Below are positions 19,188-27,826 of a stretch of DNA of 64,000 bases, in pieces. This DNA is from Acidobacteriota bacterium (GTDB lineage Bacteria; Actinomycetota; Acidimicrobiia; Acidimicrobiales; RAAP-2). The stretch spans positions 1-64,000 of the forward strand of contig JAGXBH010000004.1 of NCBI GenBank assembly GCA_018971185.1. The letters run 5' to 3'. Numbering within the stretch: position 1 is the stretch's first letter; every line of letters begins with the position of its first letter. The notes beneath the pieces are model-generated. The model was given only the letters and a program-made list of their open reading frames with translations. It was not told where the DNA came from and searched no databases. The position numbers were made by a program, and so were the translations under genes.

Positions 19188-19263
19188 TCGACTCACCAAC
19201 GAGGCCGTTGATGTGGTCTCGTTGGAGCTGACCGCGACGACCAGGGCGCCGCGGTGGATGAGG

Positions 19264-19539
19264 TCAACCCTTTACGGCCTTCTTGAACGTCGAGCCAATC
19301 GACACCTTGGGGGCACGCGACGCCGCGACCTGGATCGCCTCGCCCGTCTGAGGGTTGCGAGCGGTGCGAGCCTTGCGCTCGACTCTTTCAAAGGACAGGA
19401 AGCCTGACAGCACGATCTTCTCGCCCTTGGCGACGTTCTCTACGACGACGTCCTCGAACGCGCGCAGGAACTCCGTCGCTGCGGCCTTCGTCGTGCCACT
19501 CTCGGCAACAATTGCATCTACCAACTCGGCCTTGTTCAC
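19264..19539 (-). CDS. hup: HU-family DNA-binding protein
   Basis: This 91-residue nucleoid protein has the full HU fold: MNKAELVDAIVAESG helices, the GFLSFERVERKARTARNPQTGE beta-arm segment, and APKVSIGSTFKKAVK at the end. The tip of the DNA-binding arm (RNPQTG) is intact. It lacks the long Lys/Ala-rich tail of mycobacterial HupB. Start GTG 19539 follows AAGGAG. It is monocistronic and divergent from the next gene. Confidence 0.95.
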   Translation of the reverse strand: MNKAELVDAIVAESGTTKAAATEFLRAFEDVVVENVAKGEKIVLSGFLSFERVERKARTARNPQTGEAIQVAASRAPKVSIGSTFKKAVKG

Positions 19540-19745
19540 CGGTCGACTCCTTACTCTTCATCAATTCGGACTGGGAGAGTTCCCTGAACCGGAGCCATCT
19601 TTATCGCTAAAACACTGCAATTTAGGGATTTCGAGCAGATATTTAGGATTCAAGAGGGGTGCGATTTGAGAAAAATCCTGACCAGAACGGTATTAAGCGT
19701 TGACGATTCCTCGAAACGCGCCCTGGTGGCACCTACTATGGGCCC
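19540..19745. promoter_or_regulatory. Divergent, relatively A+T-rich promoter region of hup and the aminotransferase gene
   Basis: This is the most A+T-rich stretch of the window. ATTTAGGATT-like repeats occur at about 19620-19660. On the plus strand TACTAT (19734-19739) lies six bases before ATG 19746. On the minus strand TTGCAG near 19619 may be a -35 element for hup. No gene is seen. Confidence 0.5.
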
Positions 19746-21110
19746 ATGGAACCCATAAATCGTCGGCGTTTGAACGAATTGCTGGTCCGAGAACGAGAGC
19801 AGTATCGACGGGCGAACGCGCGCTCACTCTCGATCCACGAGTCGTCGCGACACCTCCTGGCCCAGGTGCCCATGACGTGGATGAGCAAGTGGGCCGGGGG
19901 ATTCCCCGTGGCCTTCGACCAGGCGCACGGGGCACTCATCACCGACGTCGACGGCCACGAATTGGTCGACTTCGCGCTGGGCGACACCGGGGCGATGGCC
20001 GGGCATTCACCTGAGCCGCTCGCGCGGGCGCTCGAAGAACGTGTCGGGCGTCGTGGCGGGGTCACGACGATGCTGCCGAACGAGGACGCGGAGTGGGTGG
20101 CGCTGGAACTCGCTCGTCGCTTCGGGGTGAGCCGCTGGTCATTCACGCTCTCGGCCACCGACGCTAACCGTTGGCTGCTGCGTCTGGTTCGAATGGTGAC
20201 CGGGCGGCCCAAGGTCTTGGTGTTCTCGTACTCGTATCACGGCACTGTCGATGAGACCTTCGTCGTCCTTGACGAGAATGGTGGCGCGGTGCCACGGCCT
20301 GGCAACGTGGGTGCCGCGGTGGATCCCTCGAGCACCACCCGCGTGGTGGAGTTCAATGACCTCGCGGCGCTCGAGTCGGAGCTGCGACACGGTGACGTCG
20401 CGGCCGTCTTGACCGAACCGGCACTGACCAACATTGGGATCGTCCTGCCCGAACCCGGATTCCTCGAGGGCGCACGCCGACTCTGTGACGAGACCGGGAC
20501 CCTGTTGATCGTGGACGAGACGCACACGTTCTCCGCTGGACCCGGCGGGGCGACGCGACGGTGGGGGCTACGTCCCGACGCGGTGACGATCGGTAAGTCC
20601 TTGGGGGGCGGAGTCCCGTGTGGCGCCTACGGTCTGAGCCAGGAACTGGCCGATCGGGTGCTGGGCTCCCTCGACCAGGGTGCCGACATCGTCGACGTGG
20701 GCGGCGTGGGGGGCACCCTGGCCGGCAACGCGATGAGCCTCGCCGCGATGCGCGCCGTACTCGGTGAGGTCCTCACGGATCAGGCGTTCGCGGAGATGGA
20801 GGTCCTCGCCACGTCGTTCGCCCAAGGCGTGCGCGATTCCATCGAGGGCCACGACCTGGCGTGGTCGGTGAGCCAACTCGGCGCCCGGTGCGAGTATCGC
20901 TTCATGGCGCCGGCACCACGTAGCGGCGGTGAGTCCGCCCGCAGCACCGACGCCGAGCTCGAGGATCTCTTGCACCTCTACTGCGTCAATCGGGGTGTTC
21001 TCATCACGCCCTTTCACAACATGGCCCTCATGTGTCCCGCGACGACTCAGGCGCACGTCGCTCTGCACCAGCGTGTGTTCGACGCCGCGTTGGACGAGCT
21101 CGTCGGGTAG
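19746..21110 (+). CDS. Class III (GSA-aminomutase-like) PLP-dependent aminotransferase
   Basis: The 454-residue protein has the aminotransferase class III fold. The PLP lysine is Lys284 in VTIGKSLGGGVPCGAYG, and the cofactor aspartate is Asp257 in LIVDETHTF. It is closest in style to glutamate-1-semialdehyde aminomutase-like enzymes, but the family's SGTEA segment is replaced by LSATDANRW, which changes the region contacting the PLP phosphate, so the reaction may differ from haem synthesis. No haem gene lies nearby. Start ATG 19746 has TACTAT six bases upstream and no ribosome site. It stands alone between hup (divergent) and obg. Amino donor and acceptor cannot be read from sequence. Confidence 0.8.
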   Translation: MEPINRRRLNELLVREREQYRRANARSLSIHESSRHLLAQVPMTWMSKWAGGFPVAFDQAHGALITDVDGHELVDFALGDTGAMAGHSPEPLARALEERVGRRGGVTTMLPNEDAEWVALELARRFGVSRWSFTLSATDANRWLLRLVRMVTGRPKVLVFSYSYHGTVDETFVVLDENGGAVPRPGNVGAAVDPSSTTRVVEFNDLAALESELRHGDVAAVLTEPALTNIGIVLPEPGFLEGARRLCDETGTLLIVDETHTFSAGPGGATRRWGLRPDAVTIGKSLGGGVPCGAYGLSQELADRVLGSLDQGADIVDVGGVGGTLAGNAMSLAAMRAVLGEVLTDQAFAEMEVLATSFAQGVRDSIEGHDLAWSVSQLGARCEYRFMAPAPRSGGESARSTDAELEDLLHLYCVNRGVLITPFHNMALMCPATTQAHVALHQRVFDAALDELVG

Positions 21111-21139
21111 TTGGATGGCGCGAACCGTAGGATGGAGGG

Positions 21140-22513
21140 GTGAGTAGTTTCGTCGATTCGGCCCAATTGCACGCCAAGGCCGGCGACGGCGGGGCGGGAT
21201 GCGTCAGTTTTCGCCGCGAGGCCCACGTCGCCAAGGGCGGCCCCGACGGTGGTGACGGGGGTCGCGGGGGCGACGTGTGGCTGGTGGCGGACCATAACCA
21301 GGCGTCACTACTCGGTTTTCGGGACCACCCGTTTCGTCGGGCGACCGACGGCCAGCATGGGACGTCGAAGAGGATGCACGGATCCAATGGCAAGGACGTG
21401 GTGGTGCCGGTGCCCGTAGGGACGTCGGTGTACTCCCAGGACGGCGAGTTACTGGTCGACCTGGCCGGACCCGGCGACCGTTGGCGCGCCGCCGAAGGGG
21501 GACTCGGCGGACAGGGCAACAACCGATTCCTCTCGAACTCGCGCCGGGCGCCCGCCTTCGCCGAGCAGGGTGAGGTGGGCGAGGAGCGCTGGTACAACCT
21601 CGAACTCAAGTTGCAGGCCGACGTGGCCCTCATCGGTTTCCCCAACGTGGGCAAGTCCACGCTCATCTCTCGGGTCTCAGCCGCGCGGCCCAAGATCGCC
21701 GACTACCCGTTCACGACCCTGGTCCCCAACCTCGGCGTCGTGCGTGTCGGTGCGCGCTCCGGCCGTCCCCAGGACGCGACCGAATACGTGATGGCGGACA
21801 TTCCCGGCCTGATCGAGGGCGCCGCGCAGGGCCGGGGGCTCGGTCACGACTTCTTGCGTCACGTCGAGCGCGCTCGCGTCCTATGCGTCCTCTTGGATCT
21901 CTCGGACTACGCACCGATCGCGCCGCACGAGCAACTCGAGGTCCTCCTGGGTGAGTTGGGCAGCTATCAGGCGGACCTCCTCGAGAGGCCGCGCGTCGTC
22001 GTGGGCTCCAAGGGGGATGTGGCCGCGCACCACCTGGAGGACGTGATGACGATCTCGGCGGTGACCGGCGCGGGGATCGACGCACTGAGCGCCCAGTTGG
22101 CCGGTCTGGTCATCGCGGTGCGCCAACGCGAGGCTGAGGTCAGCGACCACGACGTCGTGGTCCACAGGCCGATCCCCGACGAGATCACGGTGCAGCGCGA
22201 GGGTGAGTCCAGCTGGCGCGTCGGCGGTCGGGTCGCGGAGCGGGCCGTTCGCTTCCAGGACCTCACGGACGATCAGGCGCTCGCGGAGATCGTGCGACGA
22301 CTCAAGGACCTCGGCGTCGACCGTGTTCTCAACCGGGCCGGTGTGCGCGATGGTGACGTGGTGAGCATCGGTCCGTTGTCCTTCGAATGGTGGCGTGACG
22401 ACGTGAGTGCGGGACTCGACCGCGGCGAACACCACCGTGCCACGCGACGTGAGCGCCTCGCCCGACACGGCCGACTCGACGGAGCGCAGGAGGACGACGG
22501 TGACGACCTCTAG
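21140..22513 (+). CDS. obg: Obg GTPase (ribosome assembly/stringent response)
   Basis: The 457-residue protein has the glycine-rich Obg fold (AGDGGAGCVSFRREAHV ... GGLGGQGNNRF), the GTPase domain with GFPNVGKST at 166-174 and DIPGLIEGA, and the C-terminal OCT domain (VQREGESSWRVGGRVAERAV ... FEWW). A ~35-residue charged tail follows. Start GTG 21140 has GGAGGG directly before it and TAGGAT at 21128-21133, six bases upstream. It binds GTP and acts in 50S maturation. The end overlaps proB by 14 bases. Confidence 0.95.
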   Translation: MSSFVDSAQLHAKAGDGGAGCVSFRREAHVAKGGPDGGDGGRGGDVWLVADHNQASLLGFRDHPFRRATDGQHGTSKRMHGSNGKDVVVPVPVGTSVYSQDGELLVDLAGPGDRWRAAEGGLGGQGNNRFLSNSRRAPAFAEQGEVGEERWYNLELKLQADVALIGFPNVGKSTLISRVSAARPKIADYPFTTLVPNLGVVRVGARSGRPQDATEYVMADIPGLIEGAAQGRGLGHDFLRHVERARVLCVLLDLSDYAPIAPHEQLEVLLGELGSYQADLLERPRVVVGSKGDVAAHHLEDVMTISAVTGAGIDALSAQLAGLVIAVRQREAEVSDHDVVVHRPIPDEITVQREGESSWRVGGRVAERAVRFQDLTDDQALAEIVRRLKDLGVDRVLNRAGVRDGDVVSIGPLSFEWWRDDVSAGLDRGEHHRATRRERLARHGRLDGAQEDDGDDL

Positions 22514-23570
22514 CGTCGTCGTGAAGATCGGCACTTCCTCGGTGACCGACGAGGGCGGCGGCATCGCCCACGAGGTGCTCGATGCGGTGGCCGCGGACGT
22601 CGTGGCATTGCGACGAGAGGGGTGGTCCACCGTGGTCGTCACCTCGGGAGCCATCACCGCCGGTTGGGCGGACGTGGGAGGCGGCCGCGTCCGACCGACC
22701 GACGCCGCCACGCTGCAGGCCGTGTCCGCGGTGGGCCAGCCGTTGCTCATGGACGCGTGGCGACAGTCCTTCGCGCGCTTCGAGGTCACGGTGGGCCAGG
22801 TGCTCCTGGCGCCGCTTGACTTCTCACACCGGGGCCAGTACCTTCACGCGCGCTCCACGCTCAGCGCGCTGAGTTCCCTCGGTGTCGTGGCGATCATCAA
22901 CGAGAACGATGCGGTGGCCGACGAGGAGATCCGTTTCGGGGACAACGATCGCCTCGCGGCCCTGGTCGCCAACCTGGTGACGGCGAGCCATCTCGTGCTC
23001 CTCACCGACACGCCCGGTCTTCTCACCGCCGATCCGCGACTGGACCCCACCGCGCGGCTGATCGACGTGGTGACGTCGATCGACGACGACCTTGAAGGGT
23101 TGGCGGGCCGCAGCCGTTCGGGGGTGGGGAGCGGGGGCATGGCTTCGAAGGTTGCCGCCGCGCGCATGGCCACGTGGTCGGGCGTGACCACGGTGATCGC
23201 GCCGGCGCGCGAGCCGACGCCGCTTCGTCGCGCGCTGTCGGGGACGCGCGACTTCGGCACGACCTTCGAACCTCGTGCCGACCGACTGTCGGCGCGCAAG
23301 GCGTGGATCGCTTTCGCGGTGGCCTCCTCGGGGACACTTCACGTCAACGCCGGCGCGATCAGCGCCCTCGAACACGACGGTCGGAGTCTGCTGCGGGTGG
23401 GGGTCGAGTCCCACGAGGGCGACTTCTTCGAGGGCGACGCGGTCGAGATCATGGGACCCACGGGCGAGTTGGTCGCCAAGGGATTGGTCCGCGCGAACGC
23501 CGAGTCGTTCGCCGAGTCCGACGACGTCGTGGTCCATCGCGACGACCTGGTGTTGCTGCGCCACGAATAG
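22500..23570 (+). CDS. proB: Glutamate 5-kinase
   Basis: The product is 356 residues and phosphorylates glutamate in the first step of proline synthesis. The amino-acid kinase domain starts SSVVVKIGTSSVTDEGG and carries NENDAVADEEIRFGDND and the GTGGM-like GSGGMASKV segment. The last ~75 residues are a PUA domain. Start GTG 22500 follows AGGAGG, inside obg, giving a 14-base overlap. It forms a proline unit with proA downstream. Feedback inhibition by proline is known for the family. Confidence 0.94.
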   Translation: MTTSSVVVKIGTSSVTDEGGGIAHEVLDAVAADVVALRREGWSTVVVTSGAITAGWADVGGGRVRPTDAATLQAVSAVGQPLLMDAWRQSFARFEVTVGQVLLAPLDFSHRGQYLHARSTLSALSSLGVVAIINENDAVADEEIRFGDNDRLAALVANLVTASHLVLLTDTPGLLTADPRLDPTARLIDVVTSIDDDLEGLAGRSRSGVGSGGMASKVAAARMATWSGVTTVIAPAREPTPLRRALSGTRDFGTTFEPRADRLSARKAWIAFAVASSGTLHVNAGAISALEHDGRSLLRVGVESHEGDFFEGDAVEIMGPTGELVAKGLVRANAESFAESDDVVVHRDDLVLLRHE

Positions 23571-23592
23571 TCGCACCCGGTACGATTGCTCC

Positions 23593-24825
23593 ATGACCAG
23601 TCCACTGGCGGCCCAGGGTCGCAACGTGCGTGAGGCGTCGCGCGCCCTGGCCCAAGCCACCGACGAGCAGCGCAGCGCCACATTGCTCACGGTGGCCGAT
23701 TCGCTCAAGAATCGCGAGGACCAGCTGCTCGAGATCAACGCCGCCGAGGTCGAGGCCTACGTGGAGTCGGGAGCGGGGCGTGATCGTCTGAGCCTCAGTG
23801 GGCCGCGAATCACCGCGATGGCCGACGCCCTGAGGGAGATCGCCGCCGCCGCCGACCCGCTCTTCGAGTCGCTCGACGCGAGTGTCCGGCCCAACGGGCT
23901 CCACCTCGAGCGCCTGCGGGTGCCGCTCGGAGTGATCGGCGTCGTCTACGAGAATCGCCCCAACGTGACCAGTGACGTGGCGGCCCTGTGCGTGCGCAGT
24001 GGCAACGCTGCCTTCCTGCGCGGGTCGTCCTCGGCTCAACGTTCGAACCAGTTCATCGTCGACCTGTGGCGCGACGCACTGGTGGCCCACGGACTGCCCG
24101 CGGACGCGGTCGCCCTCGTTCAGGATCCATCGCATCGTGCGGCGGTGGAGTTCATGCAGATGACCGACGTGCTTGACTGCCTGATCCCCCGAGGTGGACC
24201 GTCGCTCATCGCGGCGATGCGCGAGCACGCTCGGGTCCCCTTCGTCCTCGACGGGGACGGGAACTGTCACGTCTACGTCGACGAGAGCGCTGATCTGGAG
24301 ATGGCAGTGTCCATTGTGGCCAACGCCAAGACGTCGCGGCCGGGCGTCTGCAACGCTGCGGAGACGGTGCTCGTGCACGAGAGCGTCGCACCGCGATTCC
24401 TTCCGGAGTTGTCGCGCGCGATACCGCAGGTCGAACTGCGCGGTGACGACGCCACGCGCGCCCTGGTGCCCGGCGCCGTGCGCGCCGTCGAGGACGACTA
24501 CGGGCGCGAGTTCCTCGACCTGATATTGGCGGTCAAGGTCGTGGCGTCGCTGGACGAGGCCATCGACCACGTGGCGCGATACGGCACGGGGCATTCCGAG
24601 GCGATCGTCACCGACGATCCGATGAACGCCGACGCGTGGGTGCGACGCGTCGATGCGGCGGCGGTCCTGGTGAACGCGTCGACACGCTTCATCGACGGTG
24701 GGGAATTGGGGTTGGGAGGGGAGGTGGGCATCTCCACCCAGAAGCTCCACGCCCGCGGTCCGATGGGCCTGCGTGAGCTGACCTGCCTCAAGTGGGTCGT
24801 GCGCGGAACGGGACAGGTGCGATGA
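23593..24825 (+). CDS. proA: Gamma-glutamyl phosphate reductase
   Basis: This 410-residue enzyme uses NADPH to make glutamate-5-semialdehyde. The catalytic cysteine is in TSRPGVCNAAETVLVH; GVIGVVYENRPNVTSD and FIDGGELGLGGEVGIST are hallmark segments. I place the start at ATG 23593. TACGAT (23581-23586) ends six bases before it, so it may have its own leaderless promoter although it follows proB by only 22 bases. The final TGA overlaps the next start (ATGA). Confidence 0.95.
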   Translation: MTSPLAAQGRNVREASRALAQATDEQRSATLLTVADSLKNREDQLLEINAAEVEAYVESGAGRDRLSLSGPRITAMADALREIAAAADPLFESLDASVRPNGLHLERLRVPLGVIGVVYENRPNVTSDVAALCVRSGNAAFLRGSSSAQRSNQFIVDLWRDALVAHGLPADAVALVQDPSHRAAVEFMQMTDVLDCLIPRGGPSLIAAMREHARVPFVLDGDGNCHVYVDESADLEMAVSIVANAKTSRPGVCNAAETVLVHESVAPRFLPELSRAIPQVELRGDDATRALVPGAVRAVEDDYGREFLDLILAVKVVASLDEAIDHVARYGTGHSEAIVTDDPMNADAWVRRVDAAAVLVNASTRFIDGGELGLGGEVGISTQKLHARGPMGLRELTCLKWVVRGTGQVR

Positions 24826-25757
24826 GCGCCCTCGACCCCCGCGAGGAGCTGGCCCAGCGCCTGGGCATCACCGAGGTGGCGCCCGTCAGGTTCTCCTCGC
24901 CCGACGAGTTGAGGATCCGACTCGCCGACCAGGACTACCTCAGCTCCGACGCCATCTCCTCGGTGACCTTCCTCGCCGACCGATTGGCGAAGCCGGTGCT
25001 GGTCGAGGGACCCGCCGGTACGGGTAAGACGGCGCTCGCCAAGGCCGTCGCCGAGGCGTTGGGCGCACGCCTGATTCGCCTGCAGTGCTACGAGGGTCTC
25101 GACGAGACCAAGGCTCTCTACGAGTGGAACTATCGCAAGCAGTTGTTGCGCATCCAGGCGGGCCGACCCGAAGGGGCGGCGGAGGTGTGGTCCGAACTCG
25201 AGGGGGACATCTTCGCCGAGGAGTTCCTGCTCACCAGACCACTCCTCGAGGCGATCACCGCGACCGACCCCGTGGTCCTGCTGATCGACGAGGTCGATCG
25301 GGTGGAGCTCGAGACCGAGGCGCTGCTCCTGGAGATCCTCTCCGAGTACCAGGTCTCCATCCCCGAGTTGGGCACCTTGAGGGCCCGTCAGATCCCCATG
25401 GTGTTCCTGACGTCGAACAACACCCGCGAGCTCTCCGAAGCCCTCAAGCGGCGCTGCCTGTACCTCCACGTGGGTTACCCCGACGTGGAGCGCGAGCGCG
25501 ACATCATCATCTCGCGCGTTCCCGGGATCTCCACCGCGTTGGCGCAGCAGATCGCTGAGGTGGTGCGGACACTTCGGACGATGGATCTGAAGAAGTCGCC
25601 CTCGGTCTCTGAGACGTTGGACTGGGCGCGGACGCTGGTCATCCTCGGGCGCGAGGAGCTGGGCGAGGATCTCGTGGCCGAGACCCTGCACATCCTGCTC
25701 AAGTACCAGTCCGACATCGAGAAGGCGACGCGCGAGATCCTCGGGCGTGCGTCCTGA
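24822..25757 (+). CDS. MoxR-family AAA+ ATPase
   Basis: This 311-residue ATPase has Walker A GPAGTGKT at residues 63-70, Walker B VVLLIDEVDRV, and sensor residues in FLTSNNTRELSEALKRRCLYLH. The ordering matches the CoxD-like branch of MoxR ATPases, which partner with VWA proteins to insert cofactors or remodel complexes. The gene overlaps proA by four bases and is followed 3 bases later by such a VWA gene, so the pair probably works together. No target enzyme (for example a CO dehydrogenase) is encoded nearby. Confidence 0.85.
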   Translation: MSALDPREELAQRLGITEVAPVRFSSPDELRIRLADQDYLSSDAISSVTFLADRLAKPVLVEGPAGTGKTALAKAVAEALGARLIRLQCYEGLDETKALYEWNYRKQLLRIQAGRPEGAAEVWSELEGDIFAEEFLLTRPLLEAITATDPVVLLIDEVDRVELETEALLLEILSEYQVSIPELGTLRARQIPMVFLTSNNTRELSEALKRRCLYLHVGYPDVERERDIIISRVPGISTALAQQIAEVVRTLRTMDLKKSPSVSETLDWARTLVILGREELGEDLVAETLHILLKYQSDIEKATREILGRAS

Positions 25758-25760
25758 CGC

Positions 25761-27149
25761 GTGCTCGGCCTCCTGAGTTCCTTCATCGGTGAGCTTCGTA
25801 CGGTGGGGCTACCGGTCTCGATGAGCGAGACGGTGGACGCCGCGCGGGCGCTCGAGTCCATCGACGTGGCCGACCAGGTCCTCTTCCGCGCGGCGTTGTG
25901 CGCGACGCTCGTGAAGAGCAGTGACCACCTGAGCGCCTTCGACACCGCCTTCGACGTCTTCTTCGCCCGCCGGCGCGTCGACGAGGGAACGCCTGAGGTG
26001 ACGGTGCGCGACGAGACACTGCCGGGGACTCCCTCCGGCGAGGCACCCCATCGCTCCGCGGCGCAGTTGACGCAGCAACTGCTCGAGGCCCTGCGCCAGC
26101 ACGACCTCCAGGCCCTGCGCCAGAGCGCCGCCGAAGCCGTGGCGCGCTACGCCGGCATCGAGCCGGGTCGACCGGTGGGCGGCGCGTACTACCTGTTTCG
26201 CACCGTGCGACAACTCGACCTCGAGGAGGTCGAGCGGCGACTGGCGGCGATGCGCCTCGACTCGGGGTCCGAGGCGCTCGACGAGCGCCTCGCCCGCGAC
26301 GACGCCCACCAGCGCGTGGAGGAGTTCACGGCCATGGTCGAGGCCGAGATCCGCGAGCAACTCGTGCACGACCGCGGCGCGCAGGCCATGGCCGAGTCGC
26401 TACGTGAGACCCTGCCGGAGGACGTCGACGTCATGCACGCCAATCGCGAGGAGATGGAACGACTCGAGCGCGCCCTGCGGCCCCTGAGTCGCAAGTTGGC
26501 CGTGCGTCTGGCGCGACGTCGACGCCATCGCCACCGTGGTCCGATCGACCTGCGCCACACCGTGCGCAGTTCGCTCTCCACGGGGGGTGTCCCCATCGAC
26601 GTGCGTTTTCGACCACCGCGGCCCGCCAAGCCCGAGATCGTGGTCATCGCCGACGTGTCGGGCTCGGTGGCCTCCTTCGCCCGATTCACCCTGCACCTGG
26701 TGCACGCGATCTCGAGCCAGTTCTCCCAAGTGCGCAGTTTCGTCTTCGTCGACGGGCTCGACGAGGTGACGCACCTCTTCGCCGAGACCGACGACCCCGC
26801 GCGTGCCGTCGAGCGGATCGCCGCCGAGGCCAACGTGGTGGCCGCGGACGGACACAGCGACTACGGGCGCGCCCTCGGGGTGTTCGCCGCGGACTACGCC
26901 CACCAGCTCACGCGACGCACGACCGTCCTGGTCCTGGGCGACGCGCGTAACAACTATCACCCCGCGCAGGCTCACGTCCTCGAGGAGATCCGCTCGAGGG
27001 TCAAGGCCCTGTACTGGCTCAATCCCGAGCCTCGCGCCTACTGGGACAGTGGGGACTCGATCCTGGGTCTCTACGCGGCGCACTGCGACGACGTCGTGGA
27101 GTGCCGCACCCTTCGTCAACTCGAATCGTTCGTAGGAGGACTCACCTGA
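25761..27149 (+). CDS. VWA-domain CoxE-like protein
   Basis: The 462-residue product pairs with the MoxR ATPase. The N-terminal half is helical and highly charged (many E, R, Q). The C-terminal ~190 residues form a von Willebrand A-type domain of the CoxE class (PF05762) with a MIDAS-like start, IVVIADVSGSVASFA, and later VLGDARNNYHPAQ. Start GTG 25761. Its stop overlaps the next start (TGATG). Such proteins act as adaptors that link the ATPase to a client complex. The client is unknown. Confidence 0.8.
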   Translation: MLGLLSSFIGELRTVGLPVSMSETVDAARALESIDVADQVLFRAALCATLVKSSDHLSAFDTAFDVFFARRRVDEGTPEVTVRDETLPGTPSGEAPHRSAAQLTQQLLEALRQHDLQALRQSAAEAVARYAGIEPGRPVGGAYYLFRTVRQLDLEEVERRLAAMRLDSGSEALDERLARDDAHQRVEEFTAMVEAEIREQLVHDRGAQAMAESLRETLPEDVDVMHANREEMERLERALRPLSRKLAVRLARRRRHRHRGPIDLRHTVRSSLSTGGVPIDVRFRPPRPAKPEIVVIADVSGSVASFARFTLHLVHAISSQFSQVRSFVFVDGLDEVTHLFAETDDPARAVERIAAEANVVAADGHSDYGRALGVFAADYAHQLTRRTTVLVLGDARNNYHPAQAHVLEEIRSRVKALYWLNPEPRAYWDSGDSILGLYAAHCDDVVECRTLRQLESFVGGLT

Positions 27150-27826
27150 TGTCCAAGGAGCCGCCCCAGGGTTTTCGCACGAGTGGCGACGAACCGCGTG
27201 GTACGAGGTTGGTCCTCGTGCGACACGGTGAAGCGGGATGTAACGTCGCCGGTGTGGTCGGCGGCCCGCTCGGGTGCACCGGGCTCACGGCGCTCGGTCG
27301 CGAGCAGGCGAACTCCCTGGCCCAGCGCCTCGCGTTCACTCACGAGTTCGACGACGCGCTCGCGGCGTATTCGTCGGTGCTGGCGCGCGCCGAGGAGACC
27401 GCGGCGATCGTGACCAAGGGAATGGGCCTCGAGGTGGCGGCGGACTGCGACCTCTGCGAGCTGCACCCCGGCCTGGCCGACGCCATGACCTGGGAAGAGA
27501 TGATCGCTCACTTCGGCGGCCCCGACTGGGACCTCGATCCGACGACACCCTTCGCCCCCCAAGGCGAGTCGTGGACCGGGTTCTACGAACGCTGCGAGAG
27601 GGCCTTTCGTCGCTTGAGCGACCAACACCCTGAGGGACGGGTGCTCCTCTTCGTGCACGGGGGCGTCATCGAACAGGCGATGAAGTTGGCGATGGGCGCC
27701 CCGGCGCACGCTCGACTGCGACTGCGCACCGAGCATTGCTCCCTCACCGAGATCGAGATCTTCCAGGGTGAGGTGCGACTACTGCGCTACAACGACCGAG
27801 CACCCCGAGTCGTGACGGCCCGCTGA
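27149..27826 (+). CDS. Histidine phosphatase (phosphoglycerate mutase-like) family protein
   Basis: The 225-residue protein has the RHG motif at residues 25-27 ([12 protein letters not shown]), with His26 as the phospho-acceptor, the acid residue region CELHPGLAD, and the second histidine in [12 protein letters not shown]. These features define branch 1 histidine phosphatases; the substrate is not predictable. AGGAGG lies upstream of ATG 27149, which overlaps the VWA gene stop. Its 3' end overlaps the convergent DAHP synthase gene by 40 bases. Confidence 0.82.
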   Translation: MSKEPPQGFRTSGDEPRGTRLVLVRHGEAGCNVAGVVGGPLGCTGLTALGREQANSLAQRLAFTHEFDDALAAYSSVLARAEETAAIVTKGMGLEVAADCDLCELHPGLADAMTWEEMIAHFGGPDWDLDPTTPFAPQGESWTGFYERCERAFRRLSDQHPEGRVLLFVHGGVIEQAMKLAMGAPAHARLRLRTEHCSLTEIEIFQGEVRLLRYNDRAPRVVTAR

